DNA of 64,000 nucleotides from Pedobacter metabolipauper (GCF_004362715.1 NZ_SNYC01000003.1:435601-499600), one strand, 5' to 3'; positions 18,651 through 27,103 are shown, counted from the first letter of the stretch. The notes: generated by a model from the sequence alone, not told the origin. Translations and numbers: made by a program.

Positions 18651-18832
18651 CAGGATTCATAGCGGGGTTGGTTAGTTTGATTCATTGCAGGATTTATTAG
18701 CAGGATTCATAGCGGGGTTGGTTAGTTTGATTCATTGCAGGGTTTGTTAGCAGGATTCATAGCGGGCTTGGTCAGTTTGATTCATTGCAGGGTTTATTAG
18801 CAGGATTCATAGCAGGGTTTGTTAGCAGGATT
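18651..18832. repeat. 25-bp tandem repeat array (about seven copies, alternating A/B types)
   Basis: Units start every 25 bases from 18651 to about 18825 with a partial eighth. Odd units begin CAGGATTCATAGCGGGG, even units TTTGATTCATTGCAGGG; both end in TTAG. Together they form a 50-bp higher-order repeat with three full copies; the seventh unit is a hybrid of types A and B. The period is not a multiple of three and no frame stays open, so it is not coding. It fills much of the 412-bp gap between fabH and the thioesterase; a small hairpin (ATTTCGAT/ATCGAAAT, 18563-18583) precedes it. Confidence 0.95.
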
Positions 18833-18943
18833 ATAGATAATCAGAAATAACCAAATTTAAATCAGGATGTAGAGTGTGTATTGTAGTTATTAAACTGCAA
18901 GGGCTGCTGTATTGGGTTTTGGTTAGATTTTAAAAAAGAAATA

Positions 18944-19330
18944 ATGACAATAGAAGAAAAGATCCAGGCTTGTGAAACGAGAATTTTCAAGGCCGTGTTT
19001 CCAAATACCACCAATCATTACGACACCTTGTTTGGCGGTACGGCCATGATGATGATGGATGAGGTTGCCTTTATTACCGCAACCCGTTTTAGCAGACAGA
19101 TCATGGTTACCGTGAGTAGTGACCGTATAGATTTTACGAAGCCAATACCGGCAGGAACTATTGTTGAGCTAATTGGTAAGGTGATCCATATCGGTAATAC
19201 CAGTATGAAGGTAAGCGTAGAAATTTATATCGAACAGATGTATTCTGAACATCGTGAGAAGGCAGTAACGGGAGAATTCTCCTTTGTTGCAATCGATGAA
19301 TATAAAAAACCAGTGTCGATTATTAAATAA
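18944..19330 (+). CDS. Acyl-CoA thioesterase, hotdog fold (YciA/BACH-like)
   Basis: Cytosolic thioesterase of 128 residues, one hotdog domain. Typical motif order: FPNTTNHYDTLFGGTAMMMM with an Asp in MDEVAFITATRFS, then VSSDRIDFTKPIPAGTIVEL and GNTSMKVSVEI. This matches bacterial acyl-CoA hydrolases that prefer medium to long chains. It is preceded by the repeat array and followed by the small Cys-motif gene. The exact substrate is unknown. Confidence 0.9.
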   Translation: MTIEEKIQACETRIFKAVFPNTTNHYDTLFGGTAMMMMDEVAFITATRFSRQIMVTVSSDRIDFTKPIPAGTIVELIGKVIHIGNTSMKVSVEIYIEQMYSEHREKAVTGEFSFVAIDEYKKPVSIIK

Positions 19331-19364
19331 TTAATGGGAGATAGGTTTCATGCGCTTCGTTACC

Positions 19365-19372
19365 TATATTTG
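19365..19372 (+). promoter_or_regulatory. Candidate -7 element setting the start of the next gene
   Basis: TATATTTG followed by C fits TAnnTTTG and lies 7 bp before ATG 19380. An upstream in-frame ATG at 19350 would lie before this element and outside the transcript, so 19380 is preferred. Confidence 0.6.
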
Positions 19373-19379
19373 CAGCGAA

Positions 19380-19751
19380 ATGTTACTTAAACCTATTTCT
19401 TTCGTACTTCTGTTCAGTTTGCTCAGCGCAAACTGTTCCAGTTTATTCGTTTTTTTAGGCTTTGAAGTCAACCAAAAGTACATTGCTCAAGAACTTTGCG
19501 TCAACAAAGAAAAGCCGGAAATGCATTGTAATGGTAAGTGCTATTTAATGAAGAAATTAAAGCAGGCACAAGACAAAGAACAAAAGCAGGAACGGCAGTC
19601 GCAAAAGACACAAGTTCAGGATGCCATTGTTGTAAATCCGTTGGTATTTAGACAATATGCATTCGCGGAAATCAACTTTCACATTCCTTTTTCTACAGGA
19701 ATGCCGCAAAGCATTAGAAATTCGATCTTTCATCCACCACAATATTCTTAA
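19380..19751 (+). CDS. Small exported or membrane-anchored protein with HCNGKCYL motif
   Basis: Unnamed family of about 123 residues. It begins with a hydrophobic segment (MLLKPISFVLLFSLLSANCS), then KYIAQELCVNKEKPEMHCNG followed by KCYLMKKLKQ, then a charged Gln/Lys/Glu-rich helix and a short beta-like tail ending HPPQYS. The Cys-x10-Cys-x3-Cys arrangement, with a His next to the second Cys, suggests metal or redox chemistry. The following genes (SCO, MbnP-like, MbnH-like) support a copper link, but this is inference. The gap 19752-19991 has no recognisable feature. Confidence 0.65.
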   Translation: MLLKPISFVLLFSLLSANCSSLFVFLGFEVNQKYIAQELCVNKEKPEMHCNGKCYLMKKLKQAQDKEQKQERQSQKTQVQDAIVVNPLVFRQYAFAEINFHIPFSTGMPQSIRNSIFHPPQYS

Positions 19752-19991
19752 CCTTTATTTTTGTTTTACCGGTTACAGAATTGACAGAAGCACAGTGATC
19801 AACTGGTTTCTCAATTTCTGAAATATCAAGGTAATTCAATCCGCGTACGTGTCCCGTAATTTTTAAGCTATGCTATATATAATAGTTGAGGTTGCCATAC
19901 GTGCGCTTGTTTTAGAAGTAGTTATGCTTTGTCCGCCTTCAAGGTTTGGGCATACATCCTGCTGTCATTTACATAAGTTAAATTTTATAGC

Positions 19992-20438
19992 ATGAAGAAG
20001 TTAATTGGGCTGGTATTTATACTCGCTGCAGCGATTGGCTGTACACAAAAACAAGGTCAGAAAGATTATAAATCAGTGCGTGATGAAGTGATGCAATTTC
20101 ATGATTCGGTAATGGCTGATCACAATAAGGTGGTTAGTAACCAAATGAAACTGGATACGCTGCTTAAAGATTTGAAAGGATTAAAAACCACACATCCGGA
20201 AGTAGATACCCTTCAGGAAAAAGTAGCTATAACGGCATTGATCTCTGACCTGGGTAGGGCGGAAGACCGCATGAACGATTGGATGCACAAATTTGAACCG
20301 GATGTTACCGGGAAATCAAACGAAGTGGCCGTTCAGTATTTTGAAAATGAAAAGGCAAAGGTTGCTGCTGTGGATAGTCTTTATAAAAAGGAGATCAAAT
20401 CTTCTGATGCCTATCTCAATAAATTTAAAAGGCAATGA
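19992..20438 (+). CDS. Small helical lipoprotein of unknown function
   Basis: MKKLIGLVFILAAAIGCTQ gives a lipoprotein signal with lipobox AIGC. The mature 130 residues are charged and almost wholly helical (SVRDEVMQFHDSVMADHNKV, LISDLGRAEDRMNDWMHKFE), probably a helical hairpin or coiled coil. His and Met are fairly frequent in the helices (HDSVMADH, RMNDWMHKF), which would suit loose metal contact. Its stop codon overlaps the SCO start by 4 nt, so the two are coupled. No named family recognised. Confidence 0.75.
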   Translation: MKKLIGLVFILAAAIGCTQKQGQKDYKSVRDEVMQFHDSVMADHNKVVSNQMKLDTLLKDLKGLKTTHPEVDTLQEKVAITALISDLGRAEDRMNDWMHKFEPDVTGKSNEVAVQYFENEKAKVAAVDSLYKKEIKSSDAYLNKFKRQ

Positions 20439-21070
20439 GAAGATCGATAGCTTATGTGTCTCTGATCGGTTTATTCTTCTTTAGCTGTTCAAAACCAAAG
20501 CGACTGCCATTTTTACAAATGGAAATGACCGAGCGGTTTGAAAATGGAAAACGGATAACCGATACCACCTTCAGAACGATACCGGCATTTAAGCTGCACA
20601 ATCAGGATAGTACCGTTGTCACAGAAAGAGATTTCGACAGAACGATCTATGTAGCCGATTTCTTTTTTACTTCCTGCCCAACCATTTGTCCGGTAATGCA
20701 CCGTAATCTGATGAAGGTCTATAAAAAGTATGAAGGCAACCCCGAAGTTAAACTGGCTTCGCATACCATTGATGTTAAGTATGATACGCCATCAAGAATG
20801 AAAGCCTATGCAGATAAGCTTGGGGTAAAGGGCACGCAATGGGAATACCTGTGGGGCACCCGTGATGAGATCTATGCATTGGCAGAACGAAACTACATGG
20901 TAGCTGCAATGGAAGACAGTAAGGCCCCGGGTGGCTTTGTACACCAGGGATACCTGATTCTTGTAGATAAAGAAAAACGGATTAGAGGTGCTTACGATGG
21001 TACGCTTGATGAAGACGTTAAGAAGCTGATGAGCGACATGGATGTATTATTAAACGAATATAAAAAATAA
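20435..21070 (+). CDS. SCO1/SenC family copper or thiol-redox lipoprotein (second copy)
   Basis: Second SCO-type protein of the window, 211 residues. Lipoprotein signal (GLFFFSCSK), copper motif FFFTSCPTICPVMHRN and distal His in LASHTIDVKYD, all intact. The central part closely resembles the one at 14023-14673 (for example the shared GYLILVD and RIRGAYDGT), so they are paralogues. Its neighbours are the helical lipoprotein and MbnP/MbnH-like genes, which points to delivery of copper to a different target than the first copy. Confidence 0.92.
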   Translation: MRRSIAYVSLIGLFFFSCSKPKRLPFLQMEMTERFENGKRITDTTFRTIPAFKLHNQDSTVVTERDFDRTIYVADFFFTSCPTICPVMHRNLMKVYKKYEGNPEVKLASHTIDVKYDTPSRMKAYADKLGVKGTQWEYLWGTRDEIYALAERNYMVAAMEDSKAPGGFVHQGYLILVDKEKRIRGAYDGTLDEDVKKLMSDMDVLLNEYKK

Positions 21071-21074
21071 CAAG

Positions 21075-21132
21075 TGAAGCCATCATGATCTTTCAAAATC
21101 ACCATGGGATGATTAAGATCATGATCGCTTCA
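21075..21132 (+). repeat. 18-bp inverted repeat between SCO and mbnP-like genes
   Basis: Arms TGAAGCCATCATGATCTT (21075-21092) and AAGATCATGATCGCTTCA (21115-21132) pair with one mismatch around a 22-base loop. No T-run follows, so it is more likely an RNA processing or stability element, or an operator, than a classical terminator. Confidence 0.8.
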
Positions 21133-21159
21133 TCACAAATAAAAACAAATTATAAATAG

Positions 21160-22017
21160 ATGAAAAAATTATCAACGAATATATGCCTGTGGGCAATCAT
21201 GAGCCTGATGGCTGTCTTATTTTCTTCATGTGCTAAAAATGAAGATGATGCACCTGAATTTTCTGAAGCAAACCTGGCTCCGTTCTCTGTTGAGTTTGAC
21301 AACATTGTGGGAGACCGTACATTAACCCTTAATAACACGGGCAGCCTATATAAAAATGCAGCGAATGAGCAGTTTTCGATCTCTACACTGCAGTATTTTA
21401 TCAGCAACATTAAGGTAGTAACTACAACTGGCAGAACGTATACTGTAAATCAGGACAGCAGTTATTTTCTAATCAATGGTGCTGATAAGGCTACGCGTTT
21501 TGCAAAGGTAAAAGTACCTGAAGGCGATTATACACAGGTCATATTTACACTAGGGGTAGATAGTTTAAGAAGTACCATGGGTGTAGATAAACGCACAGGG
21601 GTTTTAGATCCTGCTTACGGTGGCGGACACGATATGGGCGGGATGTACTGGGGCTGGAACTCCGGTTACATCTTCTTCAAATACGAAGGTAATTCTGCCG
21701 TGATCTCGGATGATGCCAATGGTGATCCTACCGGAAAGAAACAATTTAAGTATCATATCGGTGGCTTTGGCGGTTATTCTGCCCCAACCATCAACAACAT
21801 TAAAACAGTGACCATTGATTTGGGCAGCGGTGGTATTGCAAAGGTTAGAAAAGACCGTCAAAGTAACGTGCATTTACTGGTAGACGTGATGAAAGTTTTT
21901 AATGGAACGAAAAGCTTTTCTATTGCAGCGCATCCTACCGTGATGTTCAGTACTTACAGTACAGATGTTGCCGTAAACCTTGCTGAAATGTTTAAGCACG
22001 ATCATACCGAAAATTAA
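21160..22017 (+). CDS. MbnP-family copper-associated periplasmic lipoprotein
   Basis: Matches the MbnP family, first seen beside methanobactin genes and known to work with the di-haem enzyme MbnH, which oxidises a Trp of MbnP to kynurenine. Seen here: lipoprotein signal (VLFSSCAKN), then FSVEFDNIVGDRTL, QFSISTLQYFISNIKVV, VPEGDYTQVIFTLGVDS and the family core GMYWGWNSGYIFFKYEG with two nearby Trp residues, and a His-containing tail (FKHDHTEN). The MbnH-like gene follows after 5 bp. The organism has no methanobactin genes in view, so the role is probably general copper binding. Confidence 0.85.
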   Translation: MKKLSTNICLWAIMSLMAVLFSSCAKNEDDAPEFSEANLAPFSVEFDNIVGDRTLTLNNTGSLYKNAANEQFSISTLQYFISNIKVVTTTGRTYTVNQDSSYFLINGADKATRFAKVKVPEGDYTQVIFTLGVDSLRSTMGVDKRTGVLDPAYGGGHDMGGMYWGWNSGYIFFKYEGNSAVISDDANGDPTGKKQFKYHIGGFGGYSAPTINNIKTVTIDLGSGGIAKVRKDRQSNVHLLVDVMKVFNGTKSFSIAAHPTVMFSTYSTDVAVNLAEMFKHDHTEN

Positions 22018-22022
22018 ACAGC

Positions 22023-23069
22023 ATGAGAAGAAAGCACTGGATGGTTCTTTTAGTACTTGGACTATTTATACTGGCTTGTAAAAAGGATAATCCCATTAAA
22101 GAAGAGATTGAAAAGTTTCTTGGGTTTGTAAAGCCTTCAAATTTTCCGGAACCAGTTTATAACCTGGCAAACAACCCGGTAACAAAAGAAGGTTTTGAAC
22201 TTGGAAGATCCTTATTCTATGAACCGAGGTTATCACGCAACAACACCATAAGCTGTGGTTCCTGCCACATTCAGTCGGCAGCTTTTACACAGCATGGTCA
22301 TGATGTGAGTCACGGAATAGACGACCGGCTCGGGACACGGAATTCACCACCCATTATGAACCTGGCCTGGAATAAGGCCTTTATGTGGGGCGGTGGGGTA
22401 TTTGATCTGGATCTGCAGCCCATTGTGCCCATTACCACGCATGAAGAGATGGATGAAAGCCTTGAAAATGTATTGGCTAAACTGAGGTTACTGCCTAAGT
22501 ATACCAGCCTGTTCAAAAATGCTTTTGGTACAGAAGAGATCAATACCGCACGGTTTATGAAGGCACTGTCGCAATTTATGATCATGTGCATCAGCAGCAG
22601 CTCCAAATATGACCAGGTAATGCGTAAAGAAAATGGTGCTGTATTTACAGCAGATGAGCAGGAGGGATATGTACTTTTTAAAGACAAGTGTGCATCCTGC
22701 CATTCAGAGCCTTTATTTACCGATGGTTCATTCAGGAACAATGGTTTGGGGATAAGCCCGATCAACGATCAGGGTTTGTATACGGCAACGCTCCAGGAAA
22801 CAGATAAATATAAATTTAAGGTGCCCTCATTGCGAAATTTGCAGTTTACAGCTCCATACATGCATGATGGCCGTTTTTTAACCCTGGCAGGTGTTTTAGA
22901 ACATTATAATGCAGAAGTTCAGCACACACCAAACCTGGATCCGGTATTGAATGTATCCGGTAAATTGGGAATAGGTTTAACTGAAGCGCAGAAAACAAAG
23001 CTTACTGCTTTTTTAGCTACACTTAACGACCCTGCATTTATTAATAATGCCCTGCTGGCTGAACAATAG
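22023..23069 (+). CDS. MbnH-like di-haem cytochrome c peroxidase family protein
   Basis: Periplasmic di-haem enzyme of the CcpA/MauG/MbnH superfamily, 348 residues, with a lipoprotein-type start (LFILACKKD). Two haem sites are present: Cys78-GSC-His82 (ISCGSCHIQSAAFTQ) and Cys223-ASC-His227 (CASCHSEPLF). Other family motifs are LGRSLFYEPRLSRNNTISC, GTRNSPPIMNLAW, VPSLRNLQFTAPYMHDGRF and LAGVLEHYN. Its position after the MbnP-like gene makes the MbnH role (Trp modification of MbnP) more likely than plain peroxide removal. That is inference from context. Confidence 0.88.
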   Translation: MRRKHWMVLLVLGLFILACKKDNPIKEEIEKFLGFVKPSNFPEPVYNLANNPVTKEGFELGRSLFYEPRLSRNNTISCGSCHIQSAAFTQHGHDVSHGIDDRLGTRNSPPIMNLAWNKAFMWGGGVFDLDLQPIVPITTHEEMDESLENVLAKLRLLPKYTSLFKNAFGTEEINTARFMKALSQFMIMCISSSSKYDQVMRKENGAVFTADEQEGYVLFKDKCASCHSEPLFTDGSFRNNGLGISPINDQGLYTATLQETDKYKFKVPSLRNLQFTAPYMHDGRFLTLAGVLEHYNAEVQHTPNLDPVLNVSGKLGIGLTEAQKTKLTAFLATLNDPAFINNALLAEQ

Positions 23070-23086
23070 GGATAATAAAGAAACAA

Positions 23087-24013
23087 ATGAAAAAGAAACT
23101 GATCATCGGATTTTTACTGATCCTGTTTAATGGTACAGCAGCGCTGGCATGTGACATCTGCGGATGTGGCGTAGGCAGTTATTACCTGGGTATTTTACCA
23201 GAATACAATAAACGGTTTATTGGATTGCGTTACCAGCATAAAAAGCTGAGTACACACTTAGGGCCTCTTGGAGAGCGCACACCCATTACTGCTGATGAAA
23301 CCTATCAAAGCGCAGAACTTTGGGGCGGATGGAACATTGGTCAAAGGTTTAGGGTGCTGGCATTTGTACCCTATAATTTTAATGAGCGTAAAAGCCAGAC
23401 CGGTGACGGAAGTAAGAACGGCCTGGGCGATATTGCCATTATGGGCTATTACAAATTGTTTGATAAGATGGGTACCGTTGGCAGCAAAATGATGGTACAG
23501 TCGCTATGGATTGGCGGCGGCATTAAAGCACCTACCGGAAAATACGAGCCATCGGAACGTTTGGCCATCCAGGAATCTCCCAATAATTTTCAGCTGGGTA
23601 CAGAAAGTACTGACTTTACCCTCAATGCAGCGTATGACATCCGGTACAATGATCTTGGTTTAAATGCCAATGTGAATTATAAGATGAATACAGAAAATAA
23701 GTATGATTACCGTTACGGGAATAAATTTACATCCAATGTAATCGTTTACTATAAGATTAGGATAGCGGAGAAAGTTACTGTTGCTCCCAATGCCGGGGTG
23801 CTTTATGAAACTGCAGATAAAGATGTGGAACTTAAGAAGTACGATGTGGCGGTATCCGGCGGATATTCCCTGTCGGCCATTGCAGGGGTAGAGGTGGGTA
23901 TGAAGGGGTTGTCCTTTGGTGCCAACTATCAAAATGTCCGTTCGCAGGAACTGGCAGGGGGACGGGCATATGCCGGAAACCGCGTGATGGTACATCTATC
24001 GTTGCCATTTTAA
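23087..24013 (+). CDS. Outer-membrane transporter-like beta-barrel with N-terminal CDICGCG motif
   Basis: A Sec signal (MKKKLIIGFLLILFNGTAAL) is cut so that the mature protein starts near ACDICGCGVGSYYLG. The rest alternates aromatic and polar strands (RFIGLRYQHKKLST, AELWGGWNIGQRFRVLAFVP, LGDIAIMGYYKLFD) and ends with MVHLSLPF, whose terminal Phe is typical of outer-membrane barrels. It resembles 'transporter' proteins of the phenol-degradation MetA-like superfamily. Three Cys at the mature N-terminus could bind metal. It closes the copper cluster, 17 bp after mbnH. Confidence 0.72.
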   Translation: MKKKLIIGFLLILFNGTAALACDICGCGVGSYYLGILPEYNKRFIGLRYQHKKLSTHLGPLGERTPITADETYQSAELWGGWNIGQRFRVLAFVPYNFNERKSQTGDGSKNGLGDIAIMGYYKLFDKMGTVGSKMMVQSLWIGGGIKAPTGKYEPSERLAIQESPNNFQLGTESTDFTLNAAYDIRYNDLGLNANVNYKMNTENKYDYRYGNKFTSNVIVYYKIRIAEKVTVAPNAGVLYETADKDVELKKYDVAVSGGYSLSAIAGVEVGMKGLSFGANYQNVRSQELAGGRAYAGNRVMVHLSLPF

Positions 24014-24034
24014 TACTTTTTGTCGCTATCTTTA
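24002..24034 (+). promoter_or_regulatory. Candidate promoter for the SNF2 helicase gene
   Basis: TTG at 24002-24004 and TATCTTTA at 24027-24034 are separated by 22 bp, within the 17-23 bp usual for Bacteroidota -33/-7 pairs. The -33 part lies in the end of the barrel gene. Confidence 0.45.
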
Positions 24035-24055
24035 GTGCCGGTATTTAACGACTAA

Positions 24056-27001
24056 ATGGATAAAAACGATTACAACCCAGAGGAAATTGATCTGTCAAAA
24101 CTGAATTCAATCCTGCAGCCCAAGAAAGCTTTTAAACTGCAATCTTCTGGTGTAATCAATACACATAAAATGGTGCTGGTATTTAGCCAGCACCGTTTTT
24201 ACAGACATTTGGTCATTGAGCTTGCTGAGGCTGAACTTACCCTGAAAGGTCAGCCTAAAAATCCATTGAAATTTATTGATCCTTCAGATCTGATCTGGAA
24301 ATCCGATCAGCAGGACGTGTTAAAATTTTACAGTGGTATTTCCAAGTTTCAGAATAACTATGATGCCGGTAAGTCTGAATCTGATCTGGAAGGGTTAAAA
24401 GCCTTAGTGAAAAATCCGCTAAAGCTGGATGTATATGTGCATGATGAAAAGAAATCTTCTACCATCAATGCGGCATCTATTGTTCCTGTGCAGCTTAAAG
24501 TACTTAAAGCAGACCTGATACTTACCGTTGACCAGCGGGCAGACTTTTATGAAGTTTCAGGTAAGCTCATGCTGGAAGATAAAGCTTTTTCTTTGGAATT
24601 GCTTAAGATCAGGTACCACTATTTTGTAGAATTTAAGCATACCCTGTACCTGATTGATAACCCTGGGTTTTTAAGTGTGATTGATTTCTTTAAGCAGTAC
24701 AATGATACGATCCAGATCCATCAGTCTAAATTTGAAGCATTTCAGGAAAACGTACTTTCAAAATTGGAAAGCCGCATACGGATCAATTATTCTTATTTAA
24801 AGCAGGCTACCAAAAAGCAGATCGAAGAGAAAGGTTTTGACCTTGAAAATGATCAGATTGTCTACCTGTCCGAATCAGAAGACTTTGTACTGATTACGCC
24901 GGTGGTGCGTTATGGCAACCTGGAAATTCCCGTGATATCTAAAAAGCAGATCCGTACTAAAGACAAGAAAGGGAATACCTTTACTTTAGCACGTGATGAA
25001 TCTGCCGAGCTGCAGCTGATCTCAAATATTGCAAGAGAACATCCTTTTTTCTATGAGCAGCTGCTGGAATTTCCTGAGCAGGCACATGCCGATTGTTTTT
25101 ACCTGCATAAAAAGCGTTTTATTGAAGGCAATTGGTTTTTAACGGCATTTGAAGCCTGGCGGGCAAAGCAGATTACGATACTTGGGTTTAATCAATTAAA
25201 GAACAACAAACTAAATCCTTATAAAGCAAACATATCCATTCATGTAATTAGCGGGATTGATTGGTTTGAAACTGCCATAAAGGTGACGTTTGATCAGCAA
25301 ACCGTTTCATTAAAGCACCTGCACCGGTCTATCCGGAATAAAAGTAAGTTTGTGCAGCTGGATGATGGCACTACGGGTATTTTACCCGATGAATGGATAG
25401 AAAAGTTTACCAGTTATTTTGCGGCAGGTGAAGTTGTAGAAGAGGTGATCCGGACTGAAAAGATCAACTATTCTGTAGTAGAGCAGTTGTACGAAGAAGA
25501 ACATCTGGATGAGATCGTTAAAGATCAGCTTGTCTTTTACCGTGCTAAGTTATCTGCTTTTGAGTCCATAAAGGATATCCCAGTGCCGGAAGGTTTAAAT
25601 GCAACCCTTCGTGAATACCAGAAGCAAGGGTTAAACTGGCTTAATTTTCTGGATGATTTTAATTTTGGTGCCTGCCTGGCAGATGATATGGGTTTAGGTA
25701 AGACCATTCAGGTTATTGCTTTTATACTTTCGCAGCGTGAGAAGATACAGCTGCTGGCAAAAGACCGGCACAATACAAATCTCATCATTGTTCCTGCATC
25801 ACTTATTTTTAACTGGCAGCAGGAAGTTGCCAGGTTTGCACCCTCCATAAAAATACTTACCCTTTACGGAACGGAAAGGAATAAGATCGTTCATGATTTT
25901 TCGAAGTATGAGATCATCCTGACCTCCTATGGTACCTTACTTTCTGACATCCGCTTTTTAAAGGAGTACCGGTTCAACTACATATTTCTGGATGAATCGC
26001 AGACGATCAAGAATCCGGAATCACAGCGTTATAAGGCTGTTCGGTTATTGCAGTCGCGTAATAAAGCCGTGCTCACAGGTACACCCATAGAAAACAATAC
26101 GTACGACCTGTACGGACAATTGTCTTTCGCTTGTCCGGGTTTATTGGGGACAAGAGAACAGTTTAAGCAAATTTACTCCGTTCCAATTGACCAGTTTAAA
26201 GACAGCAGGCGTGCGCAGGAACTTCAAAAGAAGATAAATCCCTTTATACTCCGGCGTACCAAGCAGCAGGTAGCAACCGAATTGCCGGATAAAACAGAAA
26301 TGGTCATCTACTGTGAAATGGGAGCGGAGCAGCGTAAGGTTTATGATGCATGCAAGCAGGATATCCGCGACTTTTTAATGGGCAGATCTGAAGATGAACT
26401 GGCTAAAAGTACCATGCACGTGTTACAGGGCATTACTAAATTAAGACAGATTTGTAATTCTCCGGCATTGTTAAAAGATGAAAAGTTTTACGGTGAGTCT
26501 TCTGCCAAGATGGATGTTCTGATGGAACAGATTGAAAATAAATCGTCAAATCATAAGATCCTCGTTTTCTCCCAGTTTGTATCCATGCTGGACCTGATTA
26601 GAAAAGAGCTTGAAAAGAGAGGCATTGCATTTGAGTATTTAACCGGACAAACGAGAAACCGGTCTGCAGTGGTTACATCTTTTCAGGATAATCCGGATAT
26701 CCGGGTATTCCTGATCAGCCTGAAAGCAGGAGGGACGGGATTAAACTTAACGCAGGCAGATTATGTGTACCTGGTTGATCCGTGGTGGAACCCGGCAGTG
26801 GAGAATCAGGCCATTGACCGGACTTACCGCATTGGGCAGCAGAAAAATGTGGTTGCAGTACGGTTAATTTGTCCCGATACCATTGAAGAAAAGATCATGA
26901 CCATGCAGGATTCTAAAAAAGGACTGGTAACGGATCTGATCAAAACTGAAGAATCAATCTTTAAGTCGCTGACTAAGAAAGATCTGTTGGATCTGTTGTA
27001 A
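24056..27001 (+). CDS. SNF2/Rad54-family DEAD/DEAH-type helicase
   Basis: DNA-dependent ATPase of the Swi2/Snf2 group, 981 residues. The N-terminal about 500 residues are family-specific and poorly characterised. The first RecA lobe has ADDMGLGKTIQVIAF (Walker A Lys549), LDESQTIKN (motif II, Asp646) and VLTGTPIENN; the second lobe has ISLKAGGTGLNLTQADYVY and NQAIDRTYRIGQ. Bacterial members act in RNA polymerase recycling (RapA-like), DNA repair or defence; nothing here decides. The gene stands alone, so a defence role is not supported by neighbours. Confidence 0.93.
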   Translation: MDKNDYNPEEIDLSKLNSILQPKKAFKLQSSGVINTHKMVLVFSQHRFYRHLVIELAEAELTLKGQPKNPLKFIDPSDLIWKSDQQDVLKFYSGISKFQNNYDAGKSESDLEGLKALVKNPLKLDVYVHDEKKSSTINAASIVPVQLKVLKADLILTVDQRADFYEVSGKLMLEDKAFSLELLKIRYHYFVEFKHTLYLIDNPGFLSVIDFFKQYNDTIQIHQSKFEAFQENVLSKLESRIRINYSYLKQATKKQIEEKGFDLENDQIVYLSESEDFVLITPVVRYGNLEIPVISKKQIRTKDKKGNTFTLARDESAELQLISNIAREHPFFYEQLLEFPEQAHADCFYLHKKRFIEGNWFLTAFEAWRAKQITILGFNQLKNNKLNPYKANISIHVISGIDWFETAIKVTFDQQTVSLKHLHRSIRNKSKFVQLDDGTTGILPDEWIEKFTSYFAAGEVVEEVIRTEKINYSVVEQLYEEEHLDEIVKDQLVFYRAKLSAFESIKDIPVPEGLNATLREYQKQGLNWLNFLDDFNFGACLADDMGLGKTIQVIAFILSQREKIQLLAKDRHNTNLIIVPASLIFNWQQEVARFAPSIKILTLYGTERNKIVHDFSKYEIILTSYGTLLSDIRFLKEYRFNYIFLDESQTIKNPESQRYKAVRLLQSRNKAVLTGTPIENNTYDLYGQLSFACPGLLGTREQFKQIYSVPIDQFKDSRRAQELQKKINPFILRRTKQQVATELPDKTEMVIYCEMGAEQRKVYDACKQDIRDFLMGRSEDELAKSTMHVLQGITKLRQICNSPALLKDEKFYGESSAKMDVLMEQIENKSSNHKILVFSQFVSMLDLIRKELEKRGIAFEYLTGQTRNRSAVVTSFQDNPDIRVFLISLKAGGTGLNLTQADYVYLVDPWWNPAVENQAIDRTYRIGQQKNVVAVRLICPDTIEEKIMTMQDSKKGLVTDLIKTEESIFKSLTKKDLLDLL

Positions 27002-27056
27002 CGCTTTTTAACTGAGCGCACCGCAGGAAATGTATTAATCAGTTTAGCACTTTTTA

Positions 27057-27103
27057 TTTAGAAAAATATTAACCAGGAATGATCTGGTTAATATTTTTCT
27101 AAA
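27057..27103. terminator. 20-bp perfect inverted repeat, probable terminator
   Basis: Arms at 27057-27076 and 27084-27103 are perfectly complementary (ends AACCAG and CTGGTT at the loop GAATGAT). The outer stem is A/T-rich with runs of T on both strands, so it could end transcription of the helicase gene, and from the other side that of the PAS protein gene. Confidence 0.7.

Noticed and set aside
18491..18685. Minus-strand ORF running into the repeat array
   Set aside because: It overlaps the end of fabH, is short, has no recognisable motif and ends in repeat-derived sequence.
18651..18832. CRISPR array
   Set aside because: The 25-bp units are directly joined with no unique spacers and no cas genes are nearby.
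21110..21121. TGAT-TAAG-ATCA as another member of the FNR-like promoter set
   Set aside because: There is no second site 22 bp away and no TAnnTTTG at the expected distance; it is part of the long inverted repeat.
24056..27001. SNF2 helicase as part of a defence island
   Set aside because: No nuclease, methyltransferase or other defence gene is adjacent; the gene is flanked by its own promoter and a hairpin.
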